NCBI GenBank assembly: GCA_907163075.1
Contig: CAJQTY010000001.1
Coordinates: 1,922,001-1,986,000 of the forward strand
DNA length: 64,000 nucleotides
Direction of reading: 5' to 3'
Origin: an uncultured Rhodocyclaceae bacterium
Lineage (GTDB): Bacteria; Pseudomonadota; Gammaproteobacteria; Burkholderiales; Rhodocyclaceae
The notes under the pieces: model-generated
Seen by the model: the letters and a program-made list of their open reading frames with translations, nothing else
Database searches by the model: none
What the model was told of the DNA's origin: nothing
Program-made: the position numbers and the translations under genes
Shown here: positions 44,411 to 53,330 of the stretch, piece after piece
Layout: every line of letters starts with the position of its first letter
How positions within the stretch are numbered: position 1 is the first letter of the stretch

Positions 44411-46330
44411 TCAAATTTCGATGTTCCCCAGGTCTGGCTGGGAAAAAACGCGATTCAATAGAGTATCCGTCGATACGCTACCGTATCGGGTCGCCAAAAC
44501 ATCGCGCAGTTTGAGAAGTCGGCGGTTGGCGGTATCAACCAGCGTGCCAAAAGTTGTGGCTCGCACGCGCGCATAGTTGCCCAGCGTTTTGTCTTTTGTC
44601 ACACCTGCGGCTACCTTCTGCCCAACCACCCATGCGCAGATATACGGAGTGCCGGAGACAGCGCCCGACGCGGCGATATCCTCCGCGTAACCGTCCGCCT
44701 GACTGATCTCCTTGCGGGTTAATTCAAAGCCGCCTTTCTTTAGTTCGATCAACAAAATGTTCTGCAACTGCGTGAGTGTCGGATCTGCTGGATCGAAGCC
44801 CTCGATGCCGGTCAGCTGGCAGGATGTCTTGTCCGGCAGCACCACAATGTCGGGGCGATTTTTTTCATTGATGAACTGCGCTTCCCGGTTTTTGAACAGT
44901 TCGCGGGCCACAGTCTGCAGCGTGGCATTCGAGCAGTATTCCTGCGACTCGAACTCCGGCCCGAACAACCAGCGCGCACGCAAAATTAGCGGGTGCAGGG
45001 TGTGCAGTTCATCGGTATGCGGATCATCGGCCAGCCGACGAATGGTTTCGATTACGCTGATCCGGCTGTCGATCTCATCTAGCACGCGCAGTGCGTCCTT
45101 GATCGACCATTCGGTCAGTAGTTGATCCAGCCCGTCGACATCATCCGGCGGCAGGGTCGACAACTTGTGCAACAAGGCCGCGCCGCTCTTGGATTTTTCG
45201 AGGTTGATGACGGCCTTGACGGCGGTCGCCAGAAAATCCGGTGAAATGGTCGGGTGCGCCTGGGCGATGGCTTTGGTGAACTCGGCGACCTCCAGACGCG
45301 CGCCTTGCCCCAGTGCCGACAACTCGCTACGGTTTTGCGTCAGGGCATCCGCCGAGGCTTCTTCCACAATCTCGATGGCCAACTCCCGGGCAACCTTGCC
45401 GATATGGTCGGCGGTCACCTGGTACAAATCGTGCACCGCATCGGTCGCGCAGAACCCGGTCCAGTCGGGCTCGACATCGGCCTCGAAGCCTTGGGTATCG
45501 ACAATCACCTTGTAGCGCCGCGCGAAACGGGTGCGCCCATCGAAATTGGCCACCTGACCAATGGCCCATGATGGCGTGCCGACCAGGCGGCGCTGCACCC
45601 AGAAGGCAATGCCCTGATGCACGGAGGAGTGATTGAGGCGGGTGGAATCGATGACGATCACGGTCGCACTGCGTCCCGAACCAAGATTGAGCGTCGATTC
45701 ACTGACTCTGCCGTCGATCTCGCTAAATGAGCGCAGCACACCATTGACGCGGATTTCAAACTCTGGGTCGTGAATAAATCGTGCCGCCAGTACCGTGAGG
45801 ATTTCATCGGCATCCGGAAGTCTACGTACTACCCGAACGGAAAGGCGTGTGCCACTGCCGGAGCGTTTGCTAACTGTTTCACTGCGCAACACAAACGGGC
45901 TCGGGCCGTACTCGGTGCCGACAACGAATCTGGCCAACTGGCCGTCGCGCCAGGTTTCGACCTGATACTCGTCGGCAAAGCACAGCAAACCGTGCCGACC
46001 CACGCCGTTGCGCCCGTAAGCCTTGCGCGGCCGTGCGGGGCGGTCAGCAGGAAACTCGACATTCGCGCTCTGATGCTTCAAACGGTCGTAGCGCAAGGTC
46101 ATCCAGCGCCGCCGGAACTGCTGTGGGTTCATGCCGTGACCGTCGTCGGTAACGGTCAGAATGCCGTCGATCTCGCTGGGCAATACAACGTCCACCCTTG
46201 TTGCACCGGCATCCCAAGCATTGGCCACCAATTCGGTCAGCGCCACCTGCGGCACGTGGGCCACCTGGCCAAGCTCGCGCAGCAGATAGTCTTCCTCGAA
46301 CAGGGAGGACTGCAGAGGCGCGTCAGGCAT
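44411..46330 (-). CDS. GHKL ATPase with C-terminal nuclease-like domain, last gene of the RM operon
   Basis: 639 residues. Hsp90/MutL-type ATP site: ALTELVANAWDAGATRV near 29-45 (Asn box), DDGHGM near 60-65, GRNGVGRHGLLCF near 105-117 and SGSGTRLSV near 159. The C-terminal third has ILLIELKKGGFELTRKEI, an E-x-K of a PD-(D/E)XK type, near 540. So it pairs an ATP-driven clamp with a possible nuclease. The ATG at 46330 overlaps the end of hsdS by eight bases (46323-46330), with GGAG upstream, so it is translated with the restriction genes. A role in regulating or executing restriction is inferred from the operon. Similar GHKL genes occur beside type I systems. Confidence 0.75.
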   Translation of the reverse strand: MPDAPLQSSLFEEDYLLRELGQVAHVPQVALTELVANAWDAGATRVDVVLPSEIDGILTVTDDGHGMNPQQFRRRWMTLRYDRLKHQSANVEFPADRPARPRKAYGRNGVGRHGLLCFADEYQVETWRDGQLARFVVGTEYGPSPFVLRSETVSKRSGSGTRLSVRVVRRLPDADEILTVLAARFIHDPEFEIRVNGVLRSFSEIDGRVSESTLNLGSGRSATVIVIDSTRLNHSSVHQGIAFWVQRRLVGTPSWAIGQVANFDGRTRFARRYKVIVDTQGFEADVEPDWTGFCATDAVHDLYQVTADHIGKVARELAIEIVEEASADALTQNRSELSALGQGARLEVAEFTKAIAQAHPTISPDFLATAVKAVINLEKSKSGAALLHKLSTLPPDDVDGLDQLLTEWSIKDALRVLDEIDSRISVIETIRRLADDPHTDELHTLHPLILRARWLFGPEFESQEYCSNATLQTVARELFKNREAQFINEKNRPDIVVLPDKTSCQLTGIEGFDPADPTLTQLQNILLIELKKGGFELTRKEISQADGYAEDIAASGAVSGTPYICAWVVGQKVAAGVTKDKTLGNYARVRATTFGTLVDTANRRLLKLRDVLATRYGSVSTDTLLNRVFSQPDLGNIEI

Positions 46331-47483
46331 GGGCTGCAACTCCAGATTCGAATACACGCTTAAGGGCCGCCGGCAGAAGCGAGGCGTTGGCTTTGCGGAT
46401 GGCGGCGTGTTTGGCTTTGAGTGCAGCGACTTCGATTTGCAGACGGTCGAAGATTAGCTGGGCTTTCAGCGGCGGCATCGGCACGTCAATAGCCATCAAT
46501 GCCGGAGCGGTCATAGTCCTGTTTCTTGCCGCTGTTCCAGGCGACGCCGCATAGATTTTTTCGAATCCATCAGGTGTTGTGAAGTAGTACCTGAGAAACC
46601 CTGGGACTGCGCATTCTGGATTGGCCTCACAGGCGAGCATCCTGTGGTTTCCAACGCAGCCTTCGTCTTCCGGTTTCGCAACGGCGATCGCTTGCTCCCA
46701 AGCCATGATATTGCTAAAAATCAGATCGTCTGTTTGGATTCGATAGAGGTCTTGCCAGGAAAAATCGCTGCCCGGTACCGTGCGGCGGTGAAATGTGCCT
46801 TTGTAGAAACTGCGAACGCCAAGTTCAGTGTACATCACGTCTGGTTCGATGCTGACTTCCCGGCGAACCAGCGGCGCCGCTTCAGCCATTGTCCGCATCG
46901 GCGCATTCGCAATCGCGTCACGGAAGCGCAAGGCGAGCAGATGTTCTGCATCACGCTCGACCGCATCGAGATGGGCTTCGACCTGCCGAGTTTTCTCGGC
47001 CAGCGCATCGAGGCGTACGACAAGAGCTTGCTGTTCGACCAGAGGAGGAAGTGCAATCTGCTGGTCGAGAAAGCGATCCTCCTTGATGCGCACACGGTTG
47101 GTGGTGCCTTCACTGGCAGCCTTGCACAACTCCACAAAGGGAGCCGAGCGGACAAGCCACCCCATGAATGCCGGAACACATCGTTCAAGATCATTGAAGG
47201 AGAACGATGGGAAGTCGTTGCTAACGATTGCGCCGTCCAGCTCTGGGGGCACCAACCCAATAGCGCCGTTACGGGCATCAATTTTCGACAGGATCAGTTG
47301 ATTTGTTCGTACCACGCGCCGCACAGAAACAACGCTACTGCCCAGAACTTTGCCACGGCTGAGCACGCCTTTGCCCCATAGCTTGATGGTTACTTCGTGA
47401 TATTGCTCAAGCGGGTCAAGCACTGTAGTTTCGTCGGCGCGGGAGATCAACTCTCCCAGAGCCACTTTCGGCCAGGCGTTCAT
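46323..47483 (-). CDS. hsdS: Type I restriction enzyme specificity subunit HsdS
   Basis: 386 residues. Two target-recognition domains, each followed by a conserved helix: the first half ends IALPPLVEQQALVVRLDALAE, the second MPPLKAQLIFDRLQIEVAAL. These repeats are diagnostic of HsdS, which chooses the DNA sequence methylated or cut by the complex. The ATG at 47483 overlaps the stop of the DUF1016 gene (ATGA). The target sequence cannot be read. Recognition domains are typically the fastest-changing part of the system. Confidence 0.9.
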   Translation of the reverse strand: MNAWPKVALGELISRADETTVLDPLEQYHEVTIKLWGKGVLSRGKVLGSSVVSVRRVVRTNQLILSKIDARNGAIGLVPPELDGAIVSNDFPSFSFNDLERCVPAFMGWLVRSAPFVELCKAASEGTTNRVRIKEDRFLDQQIALPPLVEQQALVVRLDALAEKTRQVEAHLDAVERDAEHLLALRFRDAIANAPMRTMAEAAPLVRREVSIEPDVMYTELGVRSFYKGTFHRRTVPGSDFSWQDLYRIQTDDLIFSNIMAWEQAIAVAKPEDEGCVGNHRMLACEANPECAVPGFLRYYFTTPDGFEKIYAASPGTAARNRTMTAPALMAIDVPMPPLKAQLIFDRLQIEVAALKAKHAAIRKANASLLPAALKRVFESGVAAHA

Positions 47484-48655
47484 TCCACGCCCCCCGCATC
47501 TCCGGTACTGCCTGAACGCCGAGCATCCAATTCCCATCGCGTCCTGTCCAGTTCCTCGGCCAGCAGCTTTTCATCGGGTAGCACCATCTGGTATTCAGCG
47601 GCCAGCACTTTGTTGGGCAAACCTTCCAGCGCGTAATGCGCCTCTGCCGCTCCCTTTTCCGCGCAGAGAATCAGGCCGACCGGCGGGTTCTCGCCGGGCT
47701 TCATCCAGTGCTCGCGTGCATAGTTCAGGTAGAGATGCATCTGCCCGGCATCGGCGTAGCTGAACTTGCCGACCTTGAGATCGATGACCACCAGACACCT
47801 GAGTCGGCGATGGAAAAACAGCAGATCGACGCGGAACCAGTTGTCATCAATGCGCAGGCGGCGCTGGCGGCCGACGAAGCTGAAGTCGTCGCCCAGTTCC
47901 AGCAGGAAGTCGGCCAGATGCTGGATCAGCGCGTCTTCGAGAACCGACTCGGAGTATTCGTCCTTGAGGTTGAGGAATTCCAGTACGAATGGGTCTTTGA
48001 TGGCCTGCTCGGGAGTTAGCACGTCGCCGGGTTCGGTGGCTTCGCCTTTTTGCAGCATTGCCGCCTTGTTGTGCGACAGCGCCGTACGCTCGTAGAACTG
48101 GCTGCCGATCTGCCGGTCGATTTGGCTTACCGACCAGCCACCGCGCAAGGCCTCGATTTCGTAAAAGCGGCGGGCCTGCTCGTTCTTGACAGAGAGCAGA
48201 CGAACGTAGGCCGACCAGGGCAAGGGGAATGCCTTGGCAAGCCTGGAAAAATCGAAGGCATCCCGCGACAGTGATTCGGCAAGCTCCGCGTTCGCTGAAA
48301 TTGCAGACGGCGTCTGCACAATCTGGGTGATCGTCGATTGTGCAGAGGGTGTCTGCACAATTTGCGAAACGTGCCAGGCCAGATAGAAAGCGCGCATCTG
48401 GGCGACGTTGCGTGATCCGAAGCCGCGCCCGAAACGGCGACTGAGGTCGGCCCCCAGGCGCTTGATCAACGCTTCGCCATAGGCGGCACGCTGCTGTCCT
48501 CCTTGCTGGAAGACAACGATGCGACGACCGATTTCCCAATAAGTGGCGGTCATCACCACGTTAACGCTGCGCGACGCGGCACTGCGACTGCTCTCCAGCA
48601 AGGCGACGATTTCGCCGTGCAAACCATCGTAATCCGCCGGAATCAGGTCCGTCAT
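47480..48655 (-). CDS. DUF1016/YhcG-type PDDEXK nuclease inserted in the RM operon
   Basis: 391 residues. The N-terminal DUF1016 domain (TATYWEIGRRIV, GRGFGSRNVAQMRAFYL) is followed by a C-terminal nuclease domain with RVDLLFFHRRLRCLVVIDLK: the D...D-x-K of a PDDEXK active site near 295-315. Between them residues about 97-122 are two 13-residue repeats of QIVQTPSA-type sequence. Genes of this family (yhcG) commonly sit between hsdM and hsdS. Overlaps hsdM by four bases and hsdS by four bases, so all three are translationally coupled. The exact role in restriction is not known. Confidence 0.85.
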   Translation of the reverse strand: MTDLIPADYDGLHGEIVALLESSRSAASRSVNVVMTATYWEIGRRIVVFQQGGQQRAAYGEALIKRLGADLSRRFGRGFGSRNVAQMRAFYLAWHVSQIVQTPSAQSTITQIVQTPSAISANAELAESLSRDAFDFSRLAKAFPLPWSAYVRLLSVKNEQARRFYEIEALRGGWSVSQIDRQIGSQFYERTALSHNKAAMLQKGEATEPGDVLTPEQAIKDPFVLEFLNLKDEYSESVLEDALIQHLADFLLELGDDFSFVGRQRRLRIDDNWFRVDLLFFHRRLRCLVVIDLKVGKFSYADAGQMHLYLNYAREHWMKPGENPPVGLILCAEKGAAEAHYALEGLPNKVLAAEYQMVLPDEKLLAEELDRTRWELDARRSGSTGDAGGVE

Positions 48656-50487
48656 GACTCGACCTCGTTGACCAGTGCTTCGATCTCACCCAATAGCCGC
48701 ATCACCTCGGCCTCGTGACCGCGCATTGCCGCGATCAGGTCTTTCGGATCGGCGTGTTCCAGGCCAGCCCTGGCGTGGGGATTTTTCAGGTCAAGGTTGT
48801 AGATCGGCCAGTAAAGCGCATCACCTTCGGCCTGAGCCGCCTTGGCGGCTTGATCATGGACTTGCTGCCGGGTTTTGAGTTCACGCAGACATTCCTGCAG
48901 TTTTGCCTTCTCACCATTGCCAGCAACGGTGACAGCCTGCTCGGCTTCACGGATCGGCTTACCCAGTGCCAGAGCGGCCGTACGTTCTGCGTCGGCCTTT
49001 TGCCAACAGGGTGTGGCGGCTTCGATAGCGGCGGCAAGTCTGGCGGCGAAATCGACCTTCCACGCCTGCGGGCCTTCTTCGCGGGCGTTCCACCACGCCA
49101 TTGCCGAGGCAAATTCGTCGAACTGCAAGGGCGCGGTCTTGCTGTACTTCTTGCGACCTTCGGGCAGTGGCAGTTCGTAATACCAGATTATGTCGGTGGG
49201 GCCGCCGCGCTCGAAAAACAGCAGGTTGGCCGGAATGTCGGTGTAGGGCGCGAACACCCCTTGCGGCAGGCGCACGATGGTGTGCAGGCGGAATTCCTTG
49301 AGCATTTCCTCCTTGATGACCGCGCTGATGCCATCGCCGAACAGCGTGCCATTGGGCACGACCACGGCAGCGCGACCGCCCCGGGTGGCGGGTTTTCCGC
49401 CTGGCACCGGAGCGCCGGCCACGCGCAGCTTGCGCATGATGTATTGCAGGAACAGCAGCGCAGTTTCGGCCGTTTGCATATTGGGCGGGAAATTGGCCTT
49501 GATGCCGACTTCCTCTTCACCGCCAAAGGGCGGGTTGGTGAGGATGACGTCGACGCGCTCGCTGTGGCCGATTTCGTTGACTCGCCGATCGAGCGTGTTG
49601 CCATAGGCAATCTGCGGCGCTTCCAGGCCATGCAGCAGCAGGTTCATCTGCACCAGCATGTAGGGCAGCGGTTTGGCTTCCTGACCGTACAAGGTATCGC
49701 GCTGCAATGTCAGGCGCTGGTCGGGAGTCGTGATCTGCGGGGCAATGTGGTCATAGGCTTCGACCAGAAATCCACCAGTGCCGCAAGCCGGGTCGAGAAC
49801 GGTCTCACCCAGTTGCGGGTCACAGACCTGAACCATGAAGCGGACCACCGGGCGCGGCGTATAGAACTCGCCGGAATCGCCCGCCGCATCGCGCATCTCG
49901 CGCAGCATCGATTCGTAGAGGTGGGAGAGCGTGTGAATCTCTTCACTGGCGCTGAAATGAATGCCGTTGATCTTGTTCAGGATGTCGCGCAGCAAATAGC
50001 CGCTGACCATGCGGTTCTGCACGCCCTTGAAGACGTTGGCGATGACTTCGCGCTGGCTGCCTTTCTCGCCCTCGCCGGCCAGGCCGCGCAAGTAGGCAAA
50101 CAGGCCCTTGCCGGTGCTGCCGTTGGCGCGAATGGCGACTTCCTGACCGATGAAGGCCAGCAATTCGTCGCCAGAAATGCCATCCTCGCGAGCGGCCCAG
50201 TCGCGCCAGCGGTACGGTGCCTCGATGATGGGCTGGTAGGACTTGCCGTCGAGTTCGGATTCCTCTTCATGAACGGCTTCGAGGTCGTCGAGGAACTTGA
50301 GGAACATCACCCAGGTGAGCAATGGCAAGCGATCAACGTCGCCATTCAGCCCCTTGTCTTTGCGAAGAATCTTGCGCGCCGAGCCGATCAACGCGGAGAG
50401 ATTATCGCGAGTGGTCAGTGGAGCTTTTACTTTGCGGGATACGCGCGGTTTCTTTTCGGAAGCGGCGGGTTTGGCTTTTCTTGCCAT
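48652..50487 (-). CDS. hsdM: Type I restriction enzyme methyltransferase subunit HsdM
   Basis: 611 residues. N-terminal HsdM helical domain (about 28-170), then the SAM-binding motif DPACGTGGFLVEAYD near 240 and the catalytic NPPF of N6-adenine methylases near 316 (ILTNPPFGGEEEVG), with a helical C-terminus. Methylates the host's recognition sites so they are not cut. A GC-rich lysine-rich N-terminus (MARKAKPAASEKKPRVSRK) is typical of this lineage. Stop overlaps the next gene's start. Intact by every visible measure. Confidence 0.95.
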   Translation of the reverse strand: MARKAKPAASEKKPRVSRKVKAPLTTRDNLSALIGSARKILRKDKGLNGDVDRLPLLTWVMFLKFLDDLEAVHEEESELDGKSYQPIIEAPYRWRDWAAREDGISGDELLAFIGQEVAIRANGSTGKGLFAYLRGLAGEGEKGSQREVIANVFKGVQNRMVSGYLLRDILNKINGIHFSASEEIHTLSHLYESMLREMRDAAGDSGEFYTPRPVVRFMVQVCDPQLGETVLDPACGTGGFLVEAYDHIAPQITTPDQRLTLQRDTLYGQEAKPLPYMLVQMNLLLHGLEAPQIAYGNTLDRRVNEIGHSERVDVILTNPPFGGEEEVGIKANFPPNMQTAETALLFLQYIMRKLRVAGAPVPGGKPATRGGRAAVVVPNGTLFGDGISAVIKEEMLKEFRLHTIVRLPQGVFAPYTDIPANLLFFERGGPTDIIWYYELPLPEGRKKYSKTAPLQFDEFASAMAWWNAREEGPQAWKVDFAARLAAAIEAATPCWQKADAERTAALALGKPIREAEQAVTVAGNGEKAKLQECLRELKTRQQVHDQAAKAAQAEGDALYWPIYNLDLKNPHARAGLEHADPKDLIAAMRGHEAEVMRLLGEIEALVNEVES

Positions 50488-50502
50488 AAGGACGAGTTCT
50501 CG

Positions 50503-52887
50503 TTATTGGTAAATGGCTGTCTGCAGCCGTGATACGGCATCTTTCAGCCCCTTCACGCTGCCGAAATGGCGCGTGGCAATTTCTGAAGGGGAACCAAAAC
50601 GGTCGAAGGGCTGCACCTTCATCAGGTCGGACAACACATTGAATTGGATAATGCCGCGCTCGATGTACTTATCGAGCAGTAGCGCCAGTACTTCACGTGC
50701 GGTCTCGCCGTACTGAGCGAACAGATCCTGCGTCTGACGTCCTGCCAGTTCTGCGCGCTGGCGGCGGGTCAACAGCGGTGCATTCCACGCCAGATGGCAG
50801 AGCATATCGAAGGGATCGGCGTCGGGCTGATCGCTGCTTGCAGCAAGTTCCTCGAAACTGATGCCGCGCTCGGTCAACTCGCGCAACACTTCGGCACGCG
50901 TGTCCGGATTGGCCCAGGCGGATTGCAAGGCGTCGCGCGTGGGGTACAGGGTGCGCACGGCACGACCTGAATACTCGGTATAGCGCACAACCTGCAGTTT
51001 CTTGCCTTCAATGTCGAGGTCGTAGACGAGGTGACCAATGACTTCAACCTCACCGCCATCAATGTAGAACTTTCGGGGTTCTACTGGTGGCTCATTGATC
51101 AGGACGCCTGTATCCGGTCCAATTTGCACTTCCGGTAGTTCGTACTCAATCGGATGCGCATCAGGCGGCGTTTCAATCTCGATCTCGGTCACTCCGATTT
51201 GTTCGCCGCTCTCGTCGACAACGACCTCCTCGATACGTGCCGGTTCACCGTCGAAATCCGGGTCGGCAAAATGCCGTGTGGCGGTGCCGGTGAAATCGAT
51301 GATATTGAAGTATTCCTTGCCGTAGTCGACCTTCAGCCGCGTGCCTCTCCCGATGATCTGCTTGAACTCCGAACGCGATCCGACCACACGCGCCAACACG
51401 ATGTTCTTGACCATCTCGGCGTCGACGCCCGTGGTCAGCAATTGAGAAGTGGTGAGAATGACAGGCGTGGGCTTGTCTACGTCCTGAAAATGACCCAGAT
51501 GCGTCAGTCCAATCGAACCCTCGTCAGAGGTGACACGGCAGACGTAGTCCGGGTATTGCTTGACCAGATCACTATTCAGGTTGAGTAGTTCCTGCCGCAG
51601 TTCGGCGGCGTGCTCCTGATCGACGCAGAACACCAGGGTCTTGGCGAAGCGATCGGTGCCTTTCAGAAAGTCCGCGAGATGGCGGGCCATTGCCCGCGTT
51701 CGCGAACGCAGTGCGACGACACGTTCGAAATCCTTGGTCTGGTATTCCTCGTCGGGCACTTCACGACCATAGCGGTCCAACTCATCCTTGCTGGGCCGCC
51801 AGCCAGCGGCATCGACCGTGGTGATGACGCGGTGAACTCGGTACGGCGCCAGAAATCCGTCCTCAATGCCTTGGCGCAAGCTATAGGTATAGACAGGATT
51901 GCCGAAGTACTCGTAGCTGTCGCGGGATTCCTCCCGCAGCGGGGTGGCGGTCATGCCGAACTGTATGGCAGGCTCGAAGTAGTCCAACACCGCGCGCCAA
52001 CTGCTCTCGTCACGACTGGATCCCCGATGACATTCGTCGATGATGATCAGATCGAAGAAATCCGGACGGTACTGGCGGAATAGATCCTCGCTGGCCGTGC
52101 ACAAGGCCTGGTAGATGCCAAAGTACATATCCCGGCTCTGACTCACGTCACCCCCGGCAATTTTGTGGCGGGCATCGCTGAAGGGCGAGAACATCTTGGC
52201 CATCGGGTCATCAACCAAAATATTGCGGTCAGCCAGGAAAAGAATCTTCGGGCGGCGATATTCACCCGTTCGATTCCAGCGGCTGTTCCATAGCTTCCAG
52301 CATATCTGGAAAGCCACACAAGTCTTGCCGGTACCAGTGGCCAGCGTGGCGAGGATGCGCTCCTGGCCGAGCAGGATGGATTCGATCACACGGTGAATGG
52401 CAATTTGCTGGTAGTAGCGTGGGATCTTGCCAGAAACAATGTTGAACGGTTCCAGCAAATGCGCAGCGGAGTCGGGCGGTAGATGTGTTTCAGCCGTCAA
52501 GCGGGTAAACAGTTCGGTGGGTGTGGCGTACCGATCCACTTCGCGCTCGGTGCCGGTGGTGTAGTCGATCTCGATGATGCGATGCCCATTGGTGGCGTAG
52601 GCAAACTTGAGACCAAGAATCTCCGCATACTCCCGTGCTTGTTGCACACCGGATTCAGCCGGCAGACCGATTTCCTTGGCCTCGACGACCGCTAACGGGA
52701 AATCGCGGCGGTAGTAAAGCAGGAAATCGGCGCGTTTCTGTTTGCCGCGACGCACCTTACCGCCTGCGACGATGATGCGGCCATTGGTAAACGTGCGCTG
52801 TTCGCCAATGGCGTGCGGGGAAAGCGACCATCCTGACTCAACCAGCCGGGGCGTGACGAATTCGCGACAGGTGTCAGCCTCGGTCAT
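50503..52887 (-). CDS. hsdR: Type I restriction enzyme endonuclease/translocase subunit HsdR
   Basis: 794 residues from the ATG at 52887, which has AGAAGG five bases upstream and gives the usual start MTEADTCREFV; in-frame ATGs at 52902 and 52917 are possible. N-terminal nuclease domain (FLLYYRRDFPLAVVEAKE, the E-x-K near 72). Helicase domain: Walker A LATGTGKTCVAFQ near 180, DEAD-type IIIDECHRG near 276, GRGTRLKVDYGKE near 510. C-terminal EcoEI-type domain. Translocates DNA and cuts unmethylated DNA. First gene of the R-M-DUF1016-S-ATPase operon. The upstream region carries the right 293-bp repeat. Confidence 0.95.
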   Translation of the reverse strand: MTEADTCREFVTPRLVESGWSLSPHAIGEQRTFTNGRIIVAGGKVRRGKQKRADFLLYYRRDFPLAVVEAKEIGLPAESGVQQAREYAEILGLKFAYATNGHRIIEIDYTTGTEREVDRYATPTELFTRLTAETHLPPDSAAHLLEPFNIVSGKIPRYYQQIAIHRVIESILLGQERILATLATGTGKTCVAFQICWKLWNSRWNRTGEYRRPKILFLADRNILVDDPMAKMFSPFSDARHKIAGGDVSQSRDMYFGIYQALCTASEDLFRQYRPDFFDLIIIDECHRGSSRDESSWRAVLDYFEPAIQFGMTATPLREESRDSYEYFGNPVYTYSLRQGIEDGFLAPYRVHRVITTVDAAGWRPSKDELDRYGREVPDEEYQTKDFERVVALRSRTRAMARHLADFLKGTDRFAKTLVFCVDQEHAAELRQELLNLNSDLVKQYPDYVCRVTSDEGSIGLTHLGHFQDVDKPTPVILTTSQLLTTGVDAEMVKNIVLARVVGSRSEFKQIIGRGTRLKVDYGKEYFNIIDFTGTATRHFADPDFDGEPARIEEVVVDESGEQIGVTEIEIETPPDAHPIEYELPEVQIGPDTGVLINEPPVEPRKFYIDGGEVEVIGHLVYDLDIEGKKLQVVRYTEYSGRAVRTLYPTRDALQSAWANPDTRAEVLRELTERGISFEELAASSDQPDADPFDMLCHLAWNAPLLTRRQRAELAGRQTQDLFAQYGETAREVLALLLDKYIERGIIQFNVLSDLMKVQPFDRFGSPSEIATRHFGSVKGLKDAVSRLQTAIYQ

Positions 52888-52987
52888 TAGGCCTTCTCGC
52901 ATTACCGCTATGGCCATATTCGCCCATTTGTTATTGTTGTGCAGGCGGCATTATCCCATCAGATTGGCGCACCAGATGAGCCTTATT

Positions 52988-53280
52988 TCGCGTTGGCGTA
53001 CCTCACTAAACCAGAACATACGAATTGCGAACTCAACAATCCACTCCCCAAAAAGCCCCTCGTAGCAAGGGTTTCAAAAACCTGCACCAACATCGCGAGG
53101 TCAACAGGTTCTGAGAAAAACGGCCTGTAAGAACGAAAAAACGGGCAAAAGGGGGTGTTTTTGGTTTGGAGAGGTGCAGAGCTATAAACGAAAAACCCCA
53201 CGTAGACTGGCGTCTGGCGGGGTCTTCTAAACGGTGAGAGACCGTTTGGTGTTGCTTTCCTGGCGGAGCCAAAGGTATTC
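52988..53280. repeat. 293-bp direct repeat, right copy
   Basis: Same length and orientation as 21291-21583, with the same hairpins: CCCC/GGGG plus AGAC/GTCT, then AAACGGT-GAGAG-ACCGTTT. Preceded immediately by the motif GGCGCACCAGATGAGCC (52967-52983), related to the palindromes at 1170 and 1394. On the minus strand its right flank reads GGTTCGAATACC...CTCCGCCA, like the 3' end of a tRNA gene, but no whole tRNA can be folded here. It sits between hsdR and the HD-protein gene. Confidence 0.8.
53188..53224 (-). terminator. Terminator hairpin inside the right 293-bp repeat
   Basis: Stem CCCC/GGGG (53196-53199 with 53219-53222) with an inner GTCT/AGAC pair and a T run on the minus strand. It lies about 105 bp after the stop of the HD-protein gene at 53331 and would separate that transcript from hsdR. 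Confidence 0.6.
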
Positions 53281-53330
53281 GAACCATTGGTGCAGATCTC
53301 GCCGCAAGCAAAGTGGCCTGCCTTAGTGCA

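Noticed and set aside
48715-50532. 605-codon plus-strand open frame opposite hsdM
   Set aside because: It is antisense to a fully motif-bearing hsdM. GC-rich genes often leave such long mirror frames, and its sequence has no domain.
52988-53330. A tRNA gene at the right end of the 293-bp repeat
   Set aside because: The CCGCCA end and TTCGAAT loop are there on the minus strand, but the T-stem does not pair and no D or anticodon arm can be folded.
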